A stretch of DNA of 64,000 bases from CBDEFX01 sp965237635 (GCA_965237635.1 CBDEFX010000001.1:744001-808000), one strand, 5' to 3'. Shown: positions 1 to 9,210, numbered from the stretch's first letter. Notes: generated by a model from the sequence alone, not told the origin. Numbers and translations: made by a program.

Positions 1-493
1 TCTGCGATAAGAAAGCGGGCTTTTAGCGGAGGCGGGTCGCGAGTTCGTTGCCTATCGCCCTCTATATGTTGGGCTGCTTCGTGTTTCGACAAGTCCCCCG
101 ATGCGGCATCGGGGCGACTCCTGTCGGAGCTCACCACGAACGGGTAAAGGCCAGTCCTCCGTTCGGCCTAAGCCTGTCGAAGGCCCTCGGAAACGGTCGC
201 GGGGGAGCGCCCCCCGAGTAGTCCCGATGCCCGATCGGGACTACTCGGGGTAGGCGGGAGCGCTAGGCCGCCGCCCTCAGTGTAGGGGCAGGTTTTCAAC
301 CTGCCCTTGGGAAGTAGTGCAGTGCATCCGAAACACGCGGTCAATACGAGTGAGACAAGCGCCTTATTGACCGGGTCGGCTGTGGTTGCTAGACTTCGGC
401 CTACCGAAGGCTAGCCTCTAATCTCGGCGGCGTCTGCGACTTAGGCTCCCGCGTCCGAATGCCGTTGGCTTTCCGCGAGCAAGGAACTATGCT
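1..493. repeat. Intergenic stretch with palindromic repeats
   Basis: No gene is seen here. Positions 84-186 hold a hairpin repeat of the type CGACAAG...CTCACCACGAACGG...CCGTTCGGCCTAAGCCTGTCG, interrupted after CGACAAG by a TCCCCCGATGCGGCATCGGGG palindrome. Almost the same interrupted arrangement recurs at 58603-58760. Positions 212-250 form a near-perfect inverted repeat with 17-bp arms (CCCCGAGTAGTCCCGAT and its complement) around a 5-nt centre. These look like dispersed hairpin repeats. They may also act as bidirectional terminators, but no U-tract is seen. Confidence 0.7.
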
Positions 494-1261
494 GTGAATG
501 TGATCCTGATAGGAGCGGGGCGCGGAAACCGGCTCATGCCTTTCACGGCCTCGCAGCCCAAGAGCTTCACTCCGATTGCAGGGAAACGAATCCTCGACTG
601 GACGATGGCCGCGTTCCGTGAAAACGGCCTTGACCGGTTTGTGTTCATAGGCGGATACCTCAAGAACGTGGTCGAGCAGTCGTATCCACGCCTGCAAATA
701 GTCAAGAACTCCGACTGGCCTAACAACAATATCCTCTTCTCACTGCTCTCTGCCCGCGAGCACCTCACAGATGGCTTCTACTCGACCTACACCGACACCC
801 TCTTCCGAGGCGAGGCCGTGAGCGCGCTTAAGGAGTCGCCCCACGACATCGTGTTGGTCATGGACACCGAGTGGCGTGAGAGATACAAGTACCGGAAGCA
901 GCATCCTGAGGCGGACGGCGAGAAGATGATTGCCAGCGGCGACACCGTAACGCGGGTATCGAGAGAAATAGCATCCGAAGAGGCCAGCGGCGAGTTCACC
1001 GGGGTAATGAAGATGAGCACGGCGGGCGCGGCGAAGTTCCTAGACTTTTTCGATGGCCTGTCCTCCTCGCTGGACAGCGATGGCCCGTTTGAGGACGGCA
1101 AGCCGTTCCGAATGGCGTACGTGATCCACCAGCTCGACCGAATGATCCAGGCTGGGATCGACATCCACTGCGTGGCGGTCCCCGGCGACTACCACGAGGT
1201 CGATACCCTAGAGGACTATGGCCTGGCCGCGGGGGACTGGGACAGGTTCGCTGAACAGTAG
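494..1261 (+). CDS. Sugar-phosphate/choline-type nucleotidyltransferase
   Basis: A 255-residue protein of the NTP_transferase (GT-A-like, Rossmann) family. The N-terminus reads ILIGAGRGNRLMP followed by PKSFTPIAGKRILDW; this is the glycine-rich nucleotide loop and the downstream Lys expected of phosphocholine cytidylyltransferase (LicC-like) and sugar-1-phosphate nucleotidyltransferases. YTDTLF and VMDTEW fit the metal-binding Asp region. The C-terminal YHEVDTLEDY motif is typical of the family. The likely reaction transfers NMP from CTP or another NTP to a phosphorylated alcohol or sugar; the substrate cannot be read from sequence. Start taken as GTG because an in-frame stop lies just upstream. 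A 26-bp gap to the next gene allows co-transcription. Confidence 0.72.
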   Translation: MNVILIGAGRGNRLMPFTASQPKSFTPIAGKRILDWTMAAFRENGLDRFVFIGGYLKNVVEQSYPRLQIVKNSDWPNNNILFSLLSAREHLTDGFYSTYTDTLFRGEAVSALKESPHDIVLVMDTEWRERYKYRKQHPEADGEKMIASGDTVTRVSREIASEEASGEFTGVMKMSTAGAAKFLDFFDGLSSSLDSDGPFEDGKPFRMAYVIHQLDRMIQAGIDIHCVAVPGDYHEVDTLEDYGLAAGDWDRFAEQ

Positions 1262-1287
1262 AGAACGTAGGGCGAGACACTCATAGA

Positions 1288-2367
1288 ATGCCAGATATGC
1301 CAGCGAAACTGTTTCCGACCACCGTCGTCGGCTCGATGCCGAGGCCTCAATACATCAAGGACCTCGTGGAGGCTGAGGCGGGTACCGGAGAGGATAAGGG
1401 CGATTTCCAGCGCATGATGGACGCGGCCGTGCCCTACGTGGCCCAGATGCAGGAGCTGGCCGGCATAGACATAATCTCCGACGGCGAGTGGCGTAGAAAG
1501 TCCTATATCGGAGTGATCGCCGATATCTGTAGCGGCTTCGAGCTGTCCATCAAAGAGGTGAACGGCGAGCGCCAGACGTGGCACGTGGTCACCTCCGAGG
1601 TAACGCCTGTCAATCCCGGCCAGATGGCCAGAGAGGCCAGGTTCCTGAAGGACCACTCCAAGCGCGACGTGAAGGTCGCCATGCCCTCCCCTTATCTGCT
1701 GGGGGAAAGGATGTGGGACCCCGAAGCCTCTCGAAAGGCGTATCCCACTCGGAGAGACTTCACCGAGGCCCTGGTGCCTGTTTTGCGCGAGGAGCTGATC
1801 GCCCTGAGAGACGAGGGCGTCGCGGTCGCCCAGTTCGACGACCCTCAGCTTTGTCTGCTCGTCGATCCGAAGTTCCGGGCGCAGTACGACGACCCTGAGG
1901 ACGAGATGGACTACTGCGTCGACATGTTGAACCGGGTCGCGGACGGCGTCGATGGCATCCGGCTGGCGCTACATCTATGTCGCCGCAACAAGGGCCGGGC
2001 CGGTTGGGTCGGAGAGGGAGGCTACGAGCCGATCCTGCCGGCCCTCAGCAAGCTCGAGTTCGATATGCTGATGCTAGAGTTCGCCATCCCGGCGGCCGGA
2101 GACAAGAGGGTCTTGAGGGACCTGCCGGAGCGGTTCGACATCGGCCTCGGGTGCGTCGACTGCCGAAGCTCGCATATCGACACCCCCGGCGAGATCGTCG
2201 ACCGGGTCAAGCAGGCACTGGAATACGTCGCGCCCGAACGCATCACTCTGCACCCCGACTGTGGGTTCGCCCCCGGCAGTGCCGCCGACATACCGATCGA
2301 CGAGGCTTATCTGAAGCTGCGCAACGAGGCCCAGGCCGCCGAGCAGCTGCGGAGGGACGTCGCGTAA
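1288..2367 (+). CDS. Cobalamin-independent methionine synthase-like protein (MetE C-terminal domain family)
   Basis: A 359-residue single-domain protein of the UROD/MetE TIM-barrel superfamily. It opens with FPTTVVGSMPRP, the typical start of the C-terminal MetE fold. Candidate zinc ligands are the His and Cys of LHLC (about residue 227), a Glu further on (LEFAIP) and the Cys of HPDCGF near the C-terminus. It lacks the MetE N-terminal half, so it resembles the short archaeal/environmental MetE homologues. These transfer methyl groups to a thiol, homocysteine in characterised cases. The methyl donor and acceptor here are unknown. It lies 26 bp behind the nucleotidyltransferase gene and is followed by a hairpin repeat. 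Confidence 0.8.
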   Translation: MPDMPAKLFPTTVVGSMPRPQYIKDLVEAEAGTGEDKGDFQRMMDAAVPYVAQMQELAGIDIISDGEWRRKSYIGVIADICSGFELSIKEVNGERQTWHVVTSEVTPVNPGQMAREARFLKDHSKRDVKVAMPSPYLLGERMWDPEASRKAYPTRRDFTEALVPVLREELIALRDEGVAVAQFDDPQLCLLVDPKFRAQYDDPEDEMDYCVDMLNRVADGVDGIRLALHLCRRNKGRAGWVGEGGYEPILPALSKLEFDMLMLEFAIPAAGDKRVLRDLPERFDIGLGCVDCRSSHIDTPGEIVDRVKQALEYVAPERITLHPDCGFAPGSAADIPIDEAYLKLRNEAQAAEQLRRDVA

Positions 2368-2373
2368 CCCAGC

Positions 2374-2520
2374 GTGTCATTCTGAGGAGTCCCCCGATGC
2401 GGCATCGGCGTCGCATCGGGACGACCGAAGAATCTAGGCGGTTCTCAATATGGGTCACAGTCTGGCGGCAGTAGGTCTAGATTCTTCGCCCCGATGCCGA
2501 ATCGAGGCTCAGAATGACAG
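2374..2520. repeat. GTCATTCTGAG-type hairpin repeat
   Basis: The left arm starts GTCATTCTGAGGAG and reads GAAGAATCTAGG; the right arm reads CTAGATTCTTCG and ends CTCAGAATGAC, giving a long imperfect hairpin. Both arms contain an embedded CCGATGC palindrome (2389-2422 and 2487-2505). Related hairpins lie at 28525, 30053, 32214 and 35682. The position right behind a stop codon fits a 3' hairpin role. Confidence 0.8.
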
Positions 2521-2594
2521 GCACTTTGCCAGTGCTACCCGCAGGCATTAAGAAGTCAGACCGTCCCGACCGCTAGTACTACCGATTGCTCCTC

Positions 2595-2625
2595 AAAAAG
2601 GCTGACCGACTGGTCAGCCTTTTTG
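2595..2625 (+). terminator. Rho-independent terminator-like hairpin
   Basis: AAAAAGGCTGACC, a 4-nt loop and GGTCAGCCTTTTT form an almost perfect stem ending in a T-run, symmetric enough to work on either strand. It lies between the MetE-like gene and the zinc-ribbon gene. Confidence 0.8.
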
Positions 2626-2741
2626 CTTGGGCCTAATCGCCCGTTCACCTGATTACTATCCAGGGCCCCGACGGTACCATCTGTCGTGAAGTCAGCCAGA
2701 GGTCCTTGGGGCTGGCACTCACTCAGAAAGGAACCGAAACA

Positions 2742-2957
2742 ATGATCTGGTTCAAAGCGTGCCCTCGCTGCAAACAAGGGGATATGGCTCCAGACGAGGA
2801 CAACGACAGGCACTGCCTCCAGTGTAGTTATACGCTTCCACATGCAGGCGCGGCTGCCCTTGCGACTGATCTGGCCGAGATGATAGAGATCGCCTACCCC
2901 CAAACAAAGCTCGCAGTTGGCGGCAGAACGCGTCAACAGACTGCAGTCGCCGTCTAG
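2742..2957 (+). CDS. Small zinc-ribbon protein
   Basis: A 71-residue protein. Residues about 6-30 contain CPRC and CLQC knuckles spaced as in a rubredoxin-type zinc ribbon, followed by a short amphipathic region. The ATG at 2742 is chosen because AAAGGA sits about 9 bases upstream; the longer frame from 2706 adds unlikely residues. A terminator lies about 115 bp upstream, so this is probably its own transcript. Function is unknown; zinc binding is inferred from the four cysteines. Confidence 0.6.
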   Translation: MIWFKACPRCKQGDMAPDEDNDRHCLQCSYTLPHAGAAALATDLAEMIEIAYPQTKLAVGGRTRQQTAVAV

Positions 2958-2996
2958 AAACGTCGTTAGTCCAGCTTCCGGAATCGAGTAGGCTGA

Positions 2997-3638
2997 ATGA
3001 ACGCTTCGATAACCATAGAGAGACCCGGCTCATTCGTAGGCACCGGACTGAGTCCCCGGATCGACAGCCTGCGTCCGTTCGCCGCCCTCAAACGGCTGTT
3101 AGACTATCTCTCCGGGCGTCAGAAGGCGCTGGCCGCGGCCGCCCTGACGGCTGTTTCGATGATCGTTGCCGGCGTTGTCGCGGGACCCGACCTTATGGGT
3201 TACCTCGGCGTGCTTGGATTCAGCGCTCTGGCGAACGCGGTACTTTTCCTACCGTCCGGCCGGGGTGCCGTCATGGTTGCAGGGGCCCTCTTTCTGAATC
3301 CACTCGCTGTCGTAGTCCTTACCGGCGTGGGTGGAGCAATCGGAGAGCTAACAGGATATGCCCTCGGACGCTCGTCCCACAAACTGGTCAAGAAAGTGAA
3401 GATTCCCGGCTGGCTCGATCGCCACGCGAGGAATCGCATGGAGATTACCATCCTTGCGGTCTCTATCATCCCGAACCCGTTCGTGGACGCCGTCGGAATC
3501 GTCGCCGGGGGCCTGGGCTACCCGATGCGGCAGTTCCTCATATACTCCATCATCGGTAAGGTGGTCCAGTCCATCGCGTTCGTTTACCTGGCCCTGTGGA
3601 ACATCTCGCTCGTCAGCCGCTGGGTAGGCCTGGGCTAA
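2997..3638 (+). CDS. VTT/DedA-like small membrane protein
   Basis: A 213-residue integral membrane protein. After a charged N-terminus of about 45 residues come hydrophobic segments at about 45-62, 65-85 and 92-118, then a cytosolic-like stretch (KLVKKVKIPGWLDRHARNR), a SIIPNPFVDAVGIVAGGLGYP segment and a final helix. The GGAIGELTGYALGR stretch and the P-N-P/GxxxG pattern before the last helices are typical of VTT (SNARE-associated/DedA) proteins, implicated in phospholipid scrambling and membrane homeostasis. The specific role here is unknown. The gene starts 39 bp after the zinc-ribbon stop. Confidence 0.68.
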   Translation: MNASITIERPGSFVGTGLSPRIDSLRPFAALKRLLDYLSGRQKALAAAALTAVSMIVAGVVAGPDLMGYLGVLGFSALANAVLFLPSGRGAVMVAGALFLNPLAVVVLTGVGGAIGELTGYALGRSSHKLVKKVKIPGWLDRHARNRMEITILAVSIIPNPFVDAVGIVAGGLGYPMRQFLIYSIIGKVVQSIAFVYLALWNISLVSRWVGLG

Positions 3639-3745
3639 GACTTCCGCCCGCAGTCGACCCCCTCCTAACTGCAACCCGCTAGTCGAGACCGCGTACTCCT
3701 CTGTACAATGACCGCCGGACTCTATACCAAGGAGAAGAGCGCGGC

Positions 3746-4144
3746 ATGCAAGAGCTGACCGTGACCACGAGGAAATCGCGGGAGGTCCTCGACATTACCG
3801 ATGACGTCAGCGAGAGATTGCAGTTAGGCAGCGAAGGCTCCGGGCTTTGTCACGTCTTCCTACTGCACACGACAGCCGCTCTAGCAGTTACCGATCTCGA
3901 CCCCGGTATGGACCTCGATCTCCTCGACGCGTACGAAGAAATGGTGCCGCAGCTCAAATACAGGCATGCTCATGACCCTGGCCACGTCTCTGCGCACATT
4001 CTCAGCGCGACGTTAGGGACTTCCTTGACTTTGCCGGTGGCGGAAGGCGGGCCTCGACTTGGAACGTGGCAGCGGGTGGTGCTGCTGGAGTTTGACGGGC
4101 CGAAATCTCGTAAGGTCCTCATCAGCTACTTGCCCTTGCCGTAG
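3746..4144 (+). CDS. YjbQ/UPF0047 family protein
   Basis: A 132-residue protein at the normal family length (130-140). It shows the family signature: HTTAALAVTD in the first half, then a histidine-rich KYRHAHDPGHVSAHI segment and the LGTWQRVVLLEFDGP C-terminal strand. YjbQ proteins form small beta-rich trimers with a metal-like histidine cluster and have been linked to thiamine-phosphate synthase activity. That activity is family knowledge, not shown here. ATG at 3746 follows AAGGAGAAG by about 8 bases, a good Shine-Dalgarno. Confidence 0.85.
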   Translation: MQELTVTTRKSREVLDITDDVSERLQLGSEGSGLCHVFLLHTTAALAVTDLDPGMDLDLLDAYEEMVPQLKYRHAHDPGHVSAHILSATLGTSLTLPVAEGGPRLGTWQRVVLLEFDGPKSRKVLISYLPLP

Positions 4145-4274
4145 TATCCAGGGGCCTTGCACAAAATGTCACGGGGTGGTGGCTGATAGACATGGGACCA
4201 CTCCTCCCCAGCCCTTCGACACAAGTTGGAGGTTACCACTTGAGCACAGCCTCCCTCGAGACGAGGAGAATCGG

Positions 4275-5144
4275 ATGCGAGTAGGGGTCCACCTGCCTCA
4301 AACCGAGGAAGGTTTTGGAGCCGACATTGGCGCCATCAAGGAGTTCGTGCAGGCTGCCGAGTCGCTGGGCTACGACCACGTGCTGACCAGTGAGCACGTG
4401 CTAGGACCAGGCGTGCGCCATGAGCCTTTGGTCTTATTCGGCTACCTGGCGTCGGTCACCACAACAATCAAATTTGCCAGCTGGATCGTGGTCCTACCGT
4501 CGAGGCAAGCCACGCTGGTGGCCAAACAGGCGGCGGAGGTCGACGTGTTGAGCGACGGGAGACTCCGGCTGGGTGTGGGTATTGGTTCTAACAGAGTCGA
4601 ATACGAGGGGATGGGCGAGGCCTTCGAGGACCGAGGAGTCCGATATGAAGAGCAGATCGACCTGCTGCGCGCGCTATGGACTCAGGAGCTCGTAACCTTC
4701 GAAGGACGATGGCACAAGATCACCGACGCGGGACTGAACCCTCTGCCCATTCAGCGGCCCATCCATATATGGATGGGTGGCGGACCTGGGTCCTCAGGAA
4801 GTATATCCGCCGGTCTGTCCGAACGGGCCCTTAGACGGATCGCCAAAGTCGCTGACGGATGGTACCCGGCGGTCAGACCGCCGGAGGTCGCGCCAATCAT
4901 CGCCAGGCTCAACGGATACCTGAGGGACGAGGGCCGTGATCCGTCTGAGATGGGCATCGAGGGCTCCGTGACACTGGCAGGGCTGACGCCCGATGAGTGG
5001 ACCACGCAGGCGTCGACCTGGAAGGAGTTGGGCGCGTCCGATCTCGCCGTTAGCACAGGAGGGGCAGGATTCAGCTCGCCACGCCAGCATGTCGACGCCC
5101 TTACAGAATTCAAGGCATCGGTCGAGGGCGTCGTGCAGTGGTAG
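4275..5144 (+). CDS. LLM class F420/flavin-dependent oxidoreductase
   Basis: A 289-residue luciferase-like monooxygenase-superfamily TIM barrel. The start MRVGVHLPQTEEGFG, the LGYDHVLTSEHV segment, ASWIVVLPSRQATLVAKQAAEVDVLSDGRLRLGVGIG and the RGVRYEEQIDLLRALW helix match F420-dependent LLM enzymes closely. The substrate is unknown. ATG at 4275 follows GAGGAGAAT; the frame continues upstream to 4059 but without a ribosome site. The gene ends about 240 bp before the left end of IS1380 copy 1. Confidence 0.82.
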   Translation: MRVGVHLPQTEEGFGADIGAIKEFVQAAESLGYDHVLTSEHVLGPGVRHEPLVLFGYLASVTTTIKFASWIVVLPSRQATLVAKQAAEVDVLSDGRLRLGVGIGSNRVEYEGMGEAFEDRGVRYEEQIDLLRALWTQELVTFEGRWHKITDAGLNPLPIQRPIHIWMGGGPGSSGSISAGLSERALRRIAKVADGWYPAVRPPEVAPIIARLNGYLRDEGRDPSEMGIEGSVTLAGLTPDEWTTQASTWKELGASDLAVSTGGAGFSSPRQHVDALTEFKASVEGVVQW

Positions 5145-5187
5145 TAGCATCGCGTCGACGCTACAAAGTCAAAGGCAGTGATATCAT

Positions 5188-5389
5188 GTGGAAAGCAGAC
5201 CATATAGGGGCCCTTGGTCGAAGCTATGCGAACGTCTACGGCACAGGGAACCTCAAGAGGAGGCAATCCACATACAGGCCACAGGTAGTTTCTCGGCGGC
5301 GGTCTTCGCGACCGGTATTGCTCGGTCAGCTGTCGCACTAGCGGGCGTAGGATTTCTCGCTGTGGGGATCAGCGGTGCATTCCTCTTAG
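5188..5389 (+). pseudogene. N-terminal part of a small membrane protein cut by IS1380 copy 1
   Basis: Open frame to the IS boundary at 5390. Its end is a clear hydrophobic helix, SAVALAGVGFLAVGISGAFLL. A perfect AGGAGG at about 5255-5260 lies 8 bases before an ATA codon, suggesting that the real start is near 5268 and is mutated or unusual. If IS copies 1 and 4 and everything between are removed, keeping one CTTAG, the frame continues in phase at 43981 as DIGLGKHWTES and stops at 44013-44015, convergent with the RNase gene. The identity of the protein is unknown. Confidence 0.5.
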
Positions 5390-7108
5390 CCCGAATCCAC
5401 CGAAGGACACCGATGGACGGCGTGAGGAAAGCGGAAGGGGGGTGAGGGAGCTACAGGGGAAATAGCCTGGGTTCCATTTGGGGTAGGGAGGTCGGCGGAC
5501 GGTCTTCATCGCCGCACAGGGGCCCCTATGACCGTCTGCGGGAGTTGCGATGCGCGGGATGGCGAGAGAATACGCAGCAGGGAACTCTCTCGGACCGGGC
5601 TGGCACGAGTCTGCGGGGATCTTCGGTTGTCCGGTGGGTGGGTCGGTCGCCGACGGTGCCGTCAGGCCGGGAGTGGAATGGCTCGCAGCCGGGCCAAGGC
5701 ACGGCTGAACTTCTCAGCCCAAGGCCAGCGATCCGGAAGATGCAGGGTCAACCGGCGTGCCGAGCGGGTGAGCCGTCCGGCCAGGGAGAAGAACCGCCGC
5801 CGGAGGGTCTTGGTGGTGGCTATCCGCTCTCCCAGACCGATCCGCGCCGTCCAGCGGGCCAGGTTGTGGGCCATCGTCTGGACGGCCAGCCAGGCGCCGT
5901 TGGCGGCGAAGCGGCCCGAGGGGAGATGGTTCAGCCCGACGCCGTACTTGAGGTCGCGTATGGCATTCTCGATCTCGGCGTGGCGGCGATGGTCAGCCTC
6001 CAGTTCGAGCAACTCCCCGTCCCGGTCGGTGATGAAGCCATGATAGCTATATTTGGCGAAAAGGGCCAGTTGGGAACCGGGCGTCGGCTTCACCCGCCGG
6101 ACGATGAGCCGTACCGGCGCGGCGTCCGCCTCGGCCTGGAAGGGGGTGCAGGTGGTCTCGGCCACATCGGCGGCACCGTCCATCCAGTAAGGAATCGGCG
6201 TCCAGGCATCTTCGGGTATCGCCTCGATGAGATTGTGCAGGCTTTTGTGCTGGCGGATGGTGATGGAGAAGCGGACATCCATCTTGCGGCAGACGGATAC
6301 CACGCCATGAGTGTAGAACCCGCTGTCGGCCCGTAGCGTGAGTCGTCCGTCGGCCCCGGCGTAGCGCACCCGTCCCACCGTCTCCCGCAGGAAGTGGGCG
6401 GCGCCGCGGGCGGTGTTGGCCCGGCCCTCGCGCAGCCGGGACATCAGCACGTCTCCGGTGCCGGCGGCGATGGCCGGCAGCGGGTGGTAGCCCCGCTTGC
6501 CGGTATAGCCGTGGTGGCGGGCGCCCTCCTTGGCCAGTCCGTAGGTCTCGCAGATGGTGGAGTCTAGGTCAATGGTCAGGGGCCCGTCGCCGGGTCCCGC
6601 CCCGGCCTGCCAAGCCCGGGCCAGCAACTCGCGGCTCACCCGGTCGAGTTGACGGACGTGGCCCCACCGGAAGCTGCGCAGGAAGGTGCCCAGGGTGGAT
6701 GGCGCCTTGACCGTGCCGCCCAGGGTGCAGGCCGTCCCCCCGGTGCGCAACACATCGGCGTCGTCAATGCAGTCGCCCCCAGCCAGCGCAGACGCCACCA
6801 GCGTCATCATCTTGTCGCTCGTGTTCGCCCGCCCCGGGGCATCGCCCAGGTCGAGGCGCTGCCGGACGAGTTCGGGCAGGCCGAGGTGCCGCGCCAGGGT
6901 GGCCGGAAGGAGCAGCCCGGCATTGGCCACCAAGCGGCGGTCGTCGAAGGTGATTTGGATCCGGTCGGGGTGGTTGCGTAGCAGCATCTATTGGGTGCTC
7001 CTTTTCCGGGGCCGTTTTTTTGCTACAAAACCATTATCCCAGAAGCACAGGAGCGCCTTCTTGCCGCCTCAGGACGCTAACCTGACGCCCTCCTTCGGTG
7101 GATTCGGG
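5390..7108 (-). mobile_element. IS1380-family element, copy 1 (1719 bp)
   Basis: Bounded by inverted repeats beginning CCCGAATCCACCGAAGGA. One transposase gene is on the minus strand. All four copies in the window are exactly 1719 bp. Flanks of this copy are CTTAG on the left and GTAAA on the right, so there is no matching duplication. The left flank CTTAG equals the right flank of copy 4. Family assignment comes from the transposase; IS1380 members usually make 4-5 bp duplications. Confidence 0.92.
5662..6987 (-). CDS. IS1380-family transposase (copy 1)
   Basis: A 441-residue DDE transposase (DDE_Tnp_1 group). It has an N-terminal helical DNA-binding region (about 1-130) and then a catalytic core with acidic residues in LTIDLDSTICETYG (about 140-153), LRADSGFY (about 215-222) and HRRHAEIENAIRDLK near residue 350. 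Full length and uninterrupted; residue 3 is Leu where the other copies have Pro or Ser. Large overlapping frames on the opposite strand are shadows of its GC-rich codons. Confidence 0.92.
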   Translation of the reverse strand: MLLRNHPDRIQITFDDRRLVANAGLLLPATLARHLGLPELVRQRLDLGDAPGRANTSDKMMTLVASALAGGDCIDDADVLRTGGTACTLGGTVKAPSTLGTFLRSFRWGHVRQLDRVSRELLARAWQAGAGPGDGPLTIDLDSTICETYGLAKEGARHHGYTGKRGYHPLPAIAAGTGDVLMSRLREGRANTARGAAHFLRETVGRVRYAGADGRLTLRADSGFYTHGVVSVCRKMDVRFSITIRQHKSLHNLIEAIPEDAWTPIPYWMDGAADVAETTCTPFQAEADAAPVRLIVRRVKPTPGSQLALFAKYSYHGFITDRDGELLELEADHRRHAEIENAIRDLKYGVGLNHLPSGRFAANGAWLAVQTMAHNLARWTARIGLGERIATTKTLRRRFFSLAGRLTRSARRLTLHLPDRWPWAEKFSRALARLRAIPLPA

Positions 7109-7450
7109 GTAAAGTTGAATGTCATGGACTCAGTGGGACGTGAGGTAATGCACGCATACGGCGTGAGCCTAGTCCCTACCTTCCTTGTGTTCGACGGAGC
7201 GGGCAACCTCATCTTCAGACAAGCAGGAACCTTCCCCGACGTTCAGACAATCAAGGCTAAGGTGCGGGGGGAGATAGGTTCCATCGACACGAGAACGGGA
7301 ATGGGAGTTGGGAGGGGGACCCGCAATTACATTCTTCACACATGTGCGTGCAGTTACTACGGCAAGTTGACTGAACGGCGAGTCAAAGCCGATCTCTCAA
7401 CCGGGCCAACCGTAGACTCTACACTCGATCCGAATCTGTTGGCAGGCTAG
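7109..7450 (+). pseudogene. Truncated thioredoxin-fold protein (C-terminal part)
   Basis: Directly at the right IS boundary the frame reads VKLNVMDSVGREVMHAYGVS then VPTFLVFDGAGNLIFR, the classic cis-proline loop and beta-strand pair of a thioredoxin fold. The CxxC half is missing, removed at the IS end. The flank GTAAA has no partner on the other side, so a deletion next to the IS is likely. The tail after about residue 65 does not resemble thioredoxin and contains CACS. Probably non-functional. Confidence 0.55.
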
Positions 7451-7474
7451 TCTTGCCTCACGCCCGGTCGTTTA

Positions 7475-7567
7475 TTGCCTGAATCCCCACAGAGGCCCCG
7501 AGAGCCGGGTGAGTGATAGAACCCTCTTCTATAGGAAGATATCTCTTGCCAAAGGGGAATCTGGCAA
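7475..7567 (+). repeat. 93-bp TTGCCAGAATC repeat, copy A
   Basis: Starts TTGCCTGAATCCCC and ends GGGGAATCTGGCAA. It shares the internal blocks AGAGGCCCCGA and ATATCTCTTGCCA with copies B, C and D. Same length (93 bp) as B and C. It lies upstream of the Gfo/Idh gene, in the same orientation. It could be a MITE-like element or a leader RNA; see findings. Confidence 0.8.
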
Positions 7568-7788
7568 CCCGACTTCATAGCATATCGGTCTCCATCCCCC
7601 GTAACCCCCTGGCCGCAACCCTTCCTCCGGCCTTGCCCTTGCTGTTACACTCCCCGAACGTCGAGGGCTCGCCATCCCGAAGCCTCGCCGCCTGCTAAAA
7701 CGCTTGGCGCTGGATGCCCTGTTGCACATATGACCTTGGAACGCGAGAAAGCGCGTCTTATTACGCCAACCGCATAAGGAGATACGCA

Positions 7789-8909
7789 ATGGCGAAGTAC
7801 CGAGCCGCCGTCATCGGGATTAGGATGGATGGGGATGCTCAACGACATCGGCACACGATGGACGGACCCTGGCCCCTACGGCAGCCGCGGCCAGTGGCAC
7901 GTCGATGACATCGATCGCCCCATGCCTAAGGTTGATGTTCACCGCAAGTTCTATTTTCACCAGGACCGTCTGCCGGTCACTTTCGCCGAGACCCTGTCAT
8001 ACCGCCCAGAGGTCGATCTGATAGCTGGCGCGGAGCGTGACAAGCAGAGGCTGCAGGTTTTTGGGGAACGCTATGGTGTCAAGGCGCTGTACACCGACGC
8101 CGCCGAGATGCTCCGCAATGAGAGGCCCGAGATCGTCGCGATCCCGTCGAACACCAAGGACCGCCCCAAGCTCACGGTTCTGGCGGTAGAGAACGGTGCA
8201 AAGGGGATCATGACGGAGAAGCCCATAGCGTATACCCTTGAGAAGGCTGACCGAATGGTCAAAGCCTGCGCAGATGCGGGCGTTCCGCTGGTGTGCGGCG
8301 CCATCTCGGCGAACCATCCGTCGTTCAGTAGGGCCAAGGAGCTGGTCACCAGCGGCGCCATAGGAGATGTCATCTCCATCGAGGCCGAGTCGGCCACGAA
8401 CATGTCACAACACCAGGACTGGTTGTACTTCGTGGACAGCGCTCCGGCGTGGGTGATAGGCATCGGCCGATACGCCTCCAGGGCCCGAGGGCAGTGAGGA
8501 GTTCCGTGGACAGGGGATGATGGTCACCATGGACGGTCAGGTGTTCTTTTTCCGAAAGGGGGCGCTGGCCGTTCGCATCTCGGGTACCGGTGGCGAGGTG
8601 CTCAAGGCGGAACACTATGGGGTGTGGGAACTGTCGCAGGATACCGACACTCAGGCAGGCAGAAAGCGGGTGCAGATGCCGTGGCCAGAGCCGCAGATGA
8701 CCAGTCGCTTGGTGGTCAGCAACGGGTTTACCGACATCTTCGATTGCCTGGACGGCAAGCTGGATGAGCCCAAGAACTCGGGTCGAAGAGTCGCTGTCGC
8801 TCTGGAGGTAGAGATCGCCATCAAGCTGTCCTCGGCCAAGGGCGGCGTGCGAATTGATCTGCCTCTCGAGGATCGGTCGCTCGATCTCGTGTACGACTGG
8901 CACCGGTAG
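7789..8909 (+). pseudogene. Gfo/Idh/MocA-family oxidoreductase with two frameshifts
   Basis: ATG at 7789 follows AAGGAG. The first codons give AKYRAAVIGI, a Rossmann start, but one extra base near 7820 breaks the expected GxGWMG motif. The next frame continues MGMLNDIGTRWTD and includes TEKPIAYTLEKADRM, the family's conserved EKP motif. A second extra base near 8460 moves the frame again to SADTPPGPEGSEEF and a C-terminal part ending DLPLEDRSLDLVYDWHR. Taking out both bases gives 373 codons including the stop, a normal length for NAD(P)-dependent sugar/inositol dehydrogenase-like enzymes. Either a pseudogene or two sequencing errors. Confidence 0.75.
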
Positions 8910-8930
8910 GCGGGCTGACCTCCTCCCTCC

Positions 8931-8958
8931 GTGTCCGATTATCTCTGACGGTCTACAG
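8931..8958 (+). repeat. 28-bp repeat ending CTGACGGTCTACAG, copy 1
   Basis: Starts GTGTCCGATTA and ends CTGACGGTCTACAG. It matches 25 of 28 bases of positions 11722-11749. Both copies lie 20-25 bp after the stop codon of a gene that has a 93-bp repeat upstream. Confidence 0.6.
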
Positions 8959-8977
8959 TCCTCCGCCCGTACGTTTC

Positions 8978-9070
8978 TTGCCAGAATTCCCACAGAGGCC
9001 CCGATGACGCCGTCATTGATATGACCCTTCTGACGGGGCTCATTTCTCTTGCCATTCGAGATTCTGGCAA
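8978..9070 (+). repeat. 93-bp TTGCCAGAATC repeat, copy B
   Basis: Starts TTGCCAGAATTCCCAC, has AGAGGCCCCGATG and TTCTCTTGCCATTCGAG inside, and ends GATTCTGGCAA. Exactly 93 bp, same strand as the following gene fragment. Confidence 0.8.
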
Positions 9071-9210
9071 TATGCCAGACGATGCGCGCATCACGCCGCT
9101 ACCTCAGCCTTCAAACCCTTCTCCAACTTGGCCTTCCTGATAGACTCTCGGCAAGGTGGTCTGTCTGATATCGGGATACGCTGAACTACTAGGCACACCA
9201 TTTCAGAATA

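Noticed and set aside
5528..6336. Long open frames opposite the IS1380 transposase (also at 16879-17687, 31157-31965, 42395-43203, 43261-44008)
   Set aside because: They are the same shadow frames in every copy, Pro/Arg/Gly-rich, and lie wholly over the transposase or IS end. Codon bias of the real gene explains them.
5188..7450. One membrane-anchored thioredoxin gene split by IS1380 copy 1
   Set aside because: The two sides happen to be in phase, but they have no target duplication and about half of the thioredoxin fold is missing. The CTTAG match to the far side of copy 4 explains the left side better.
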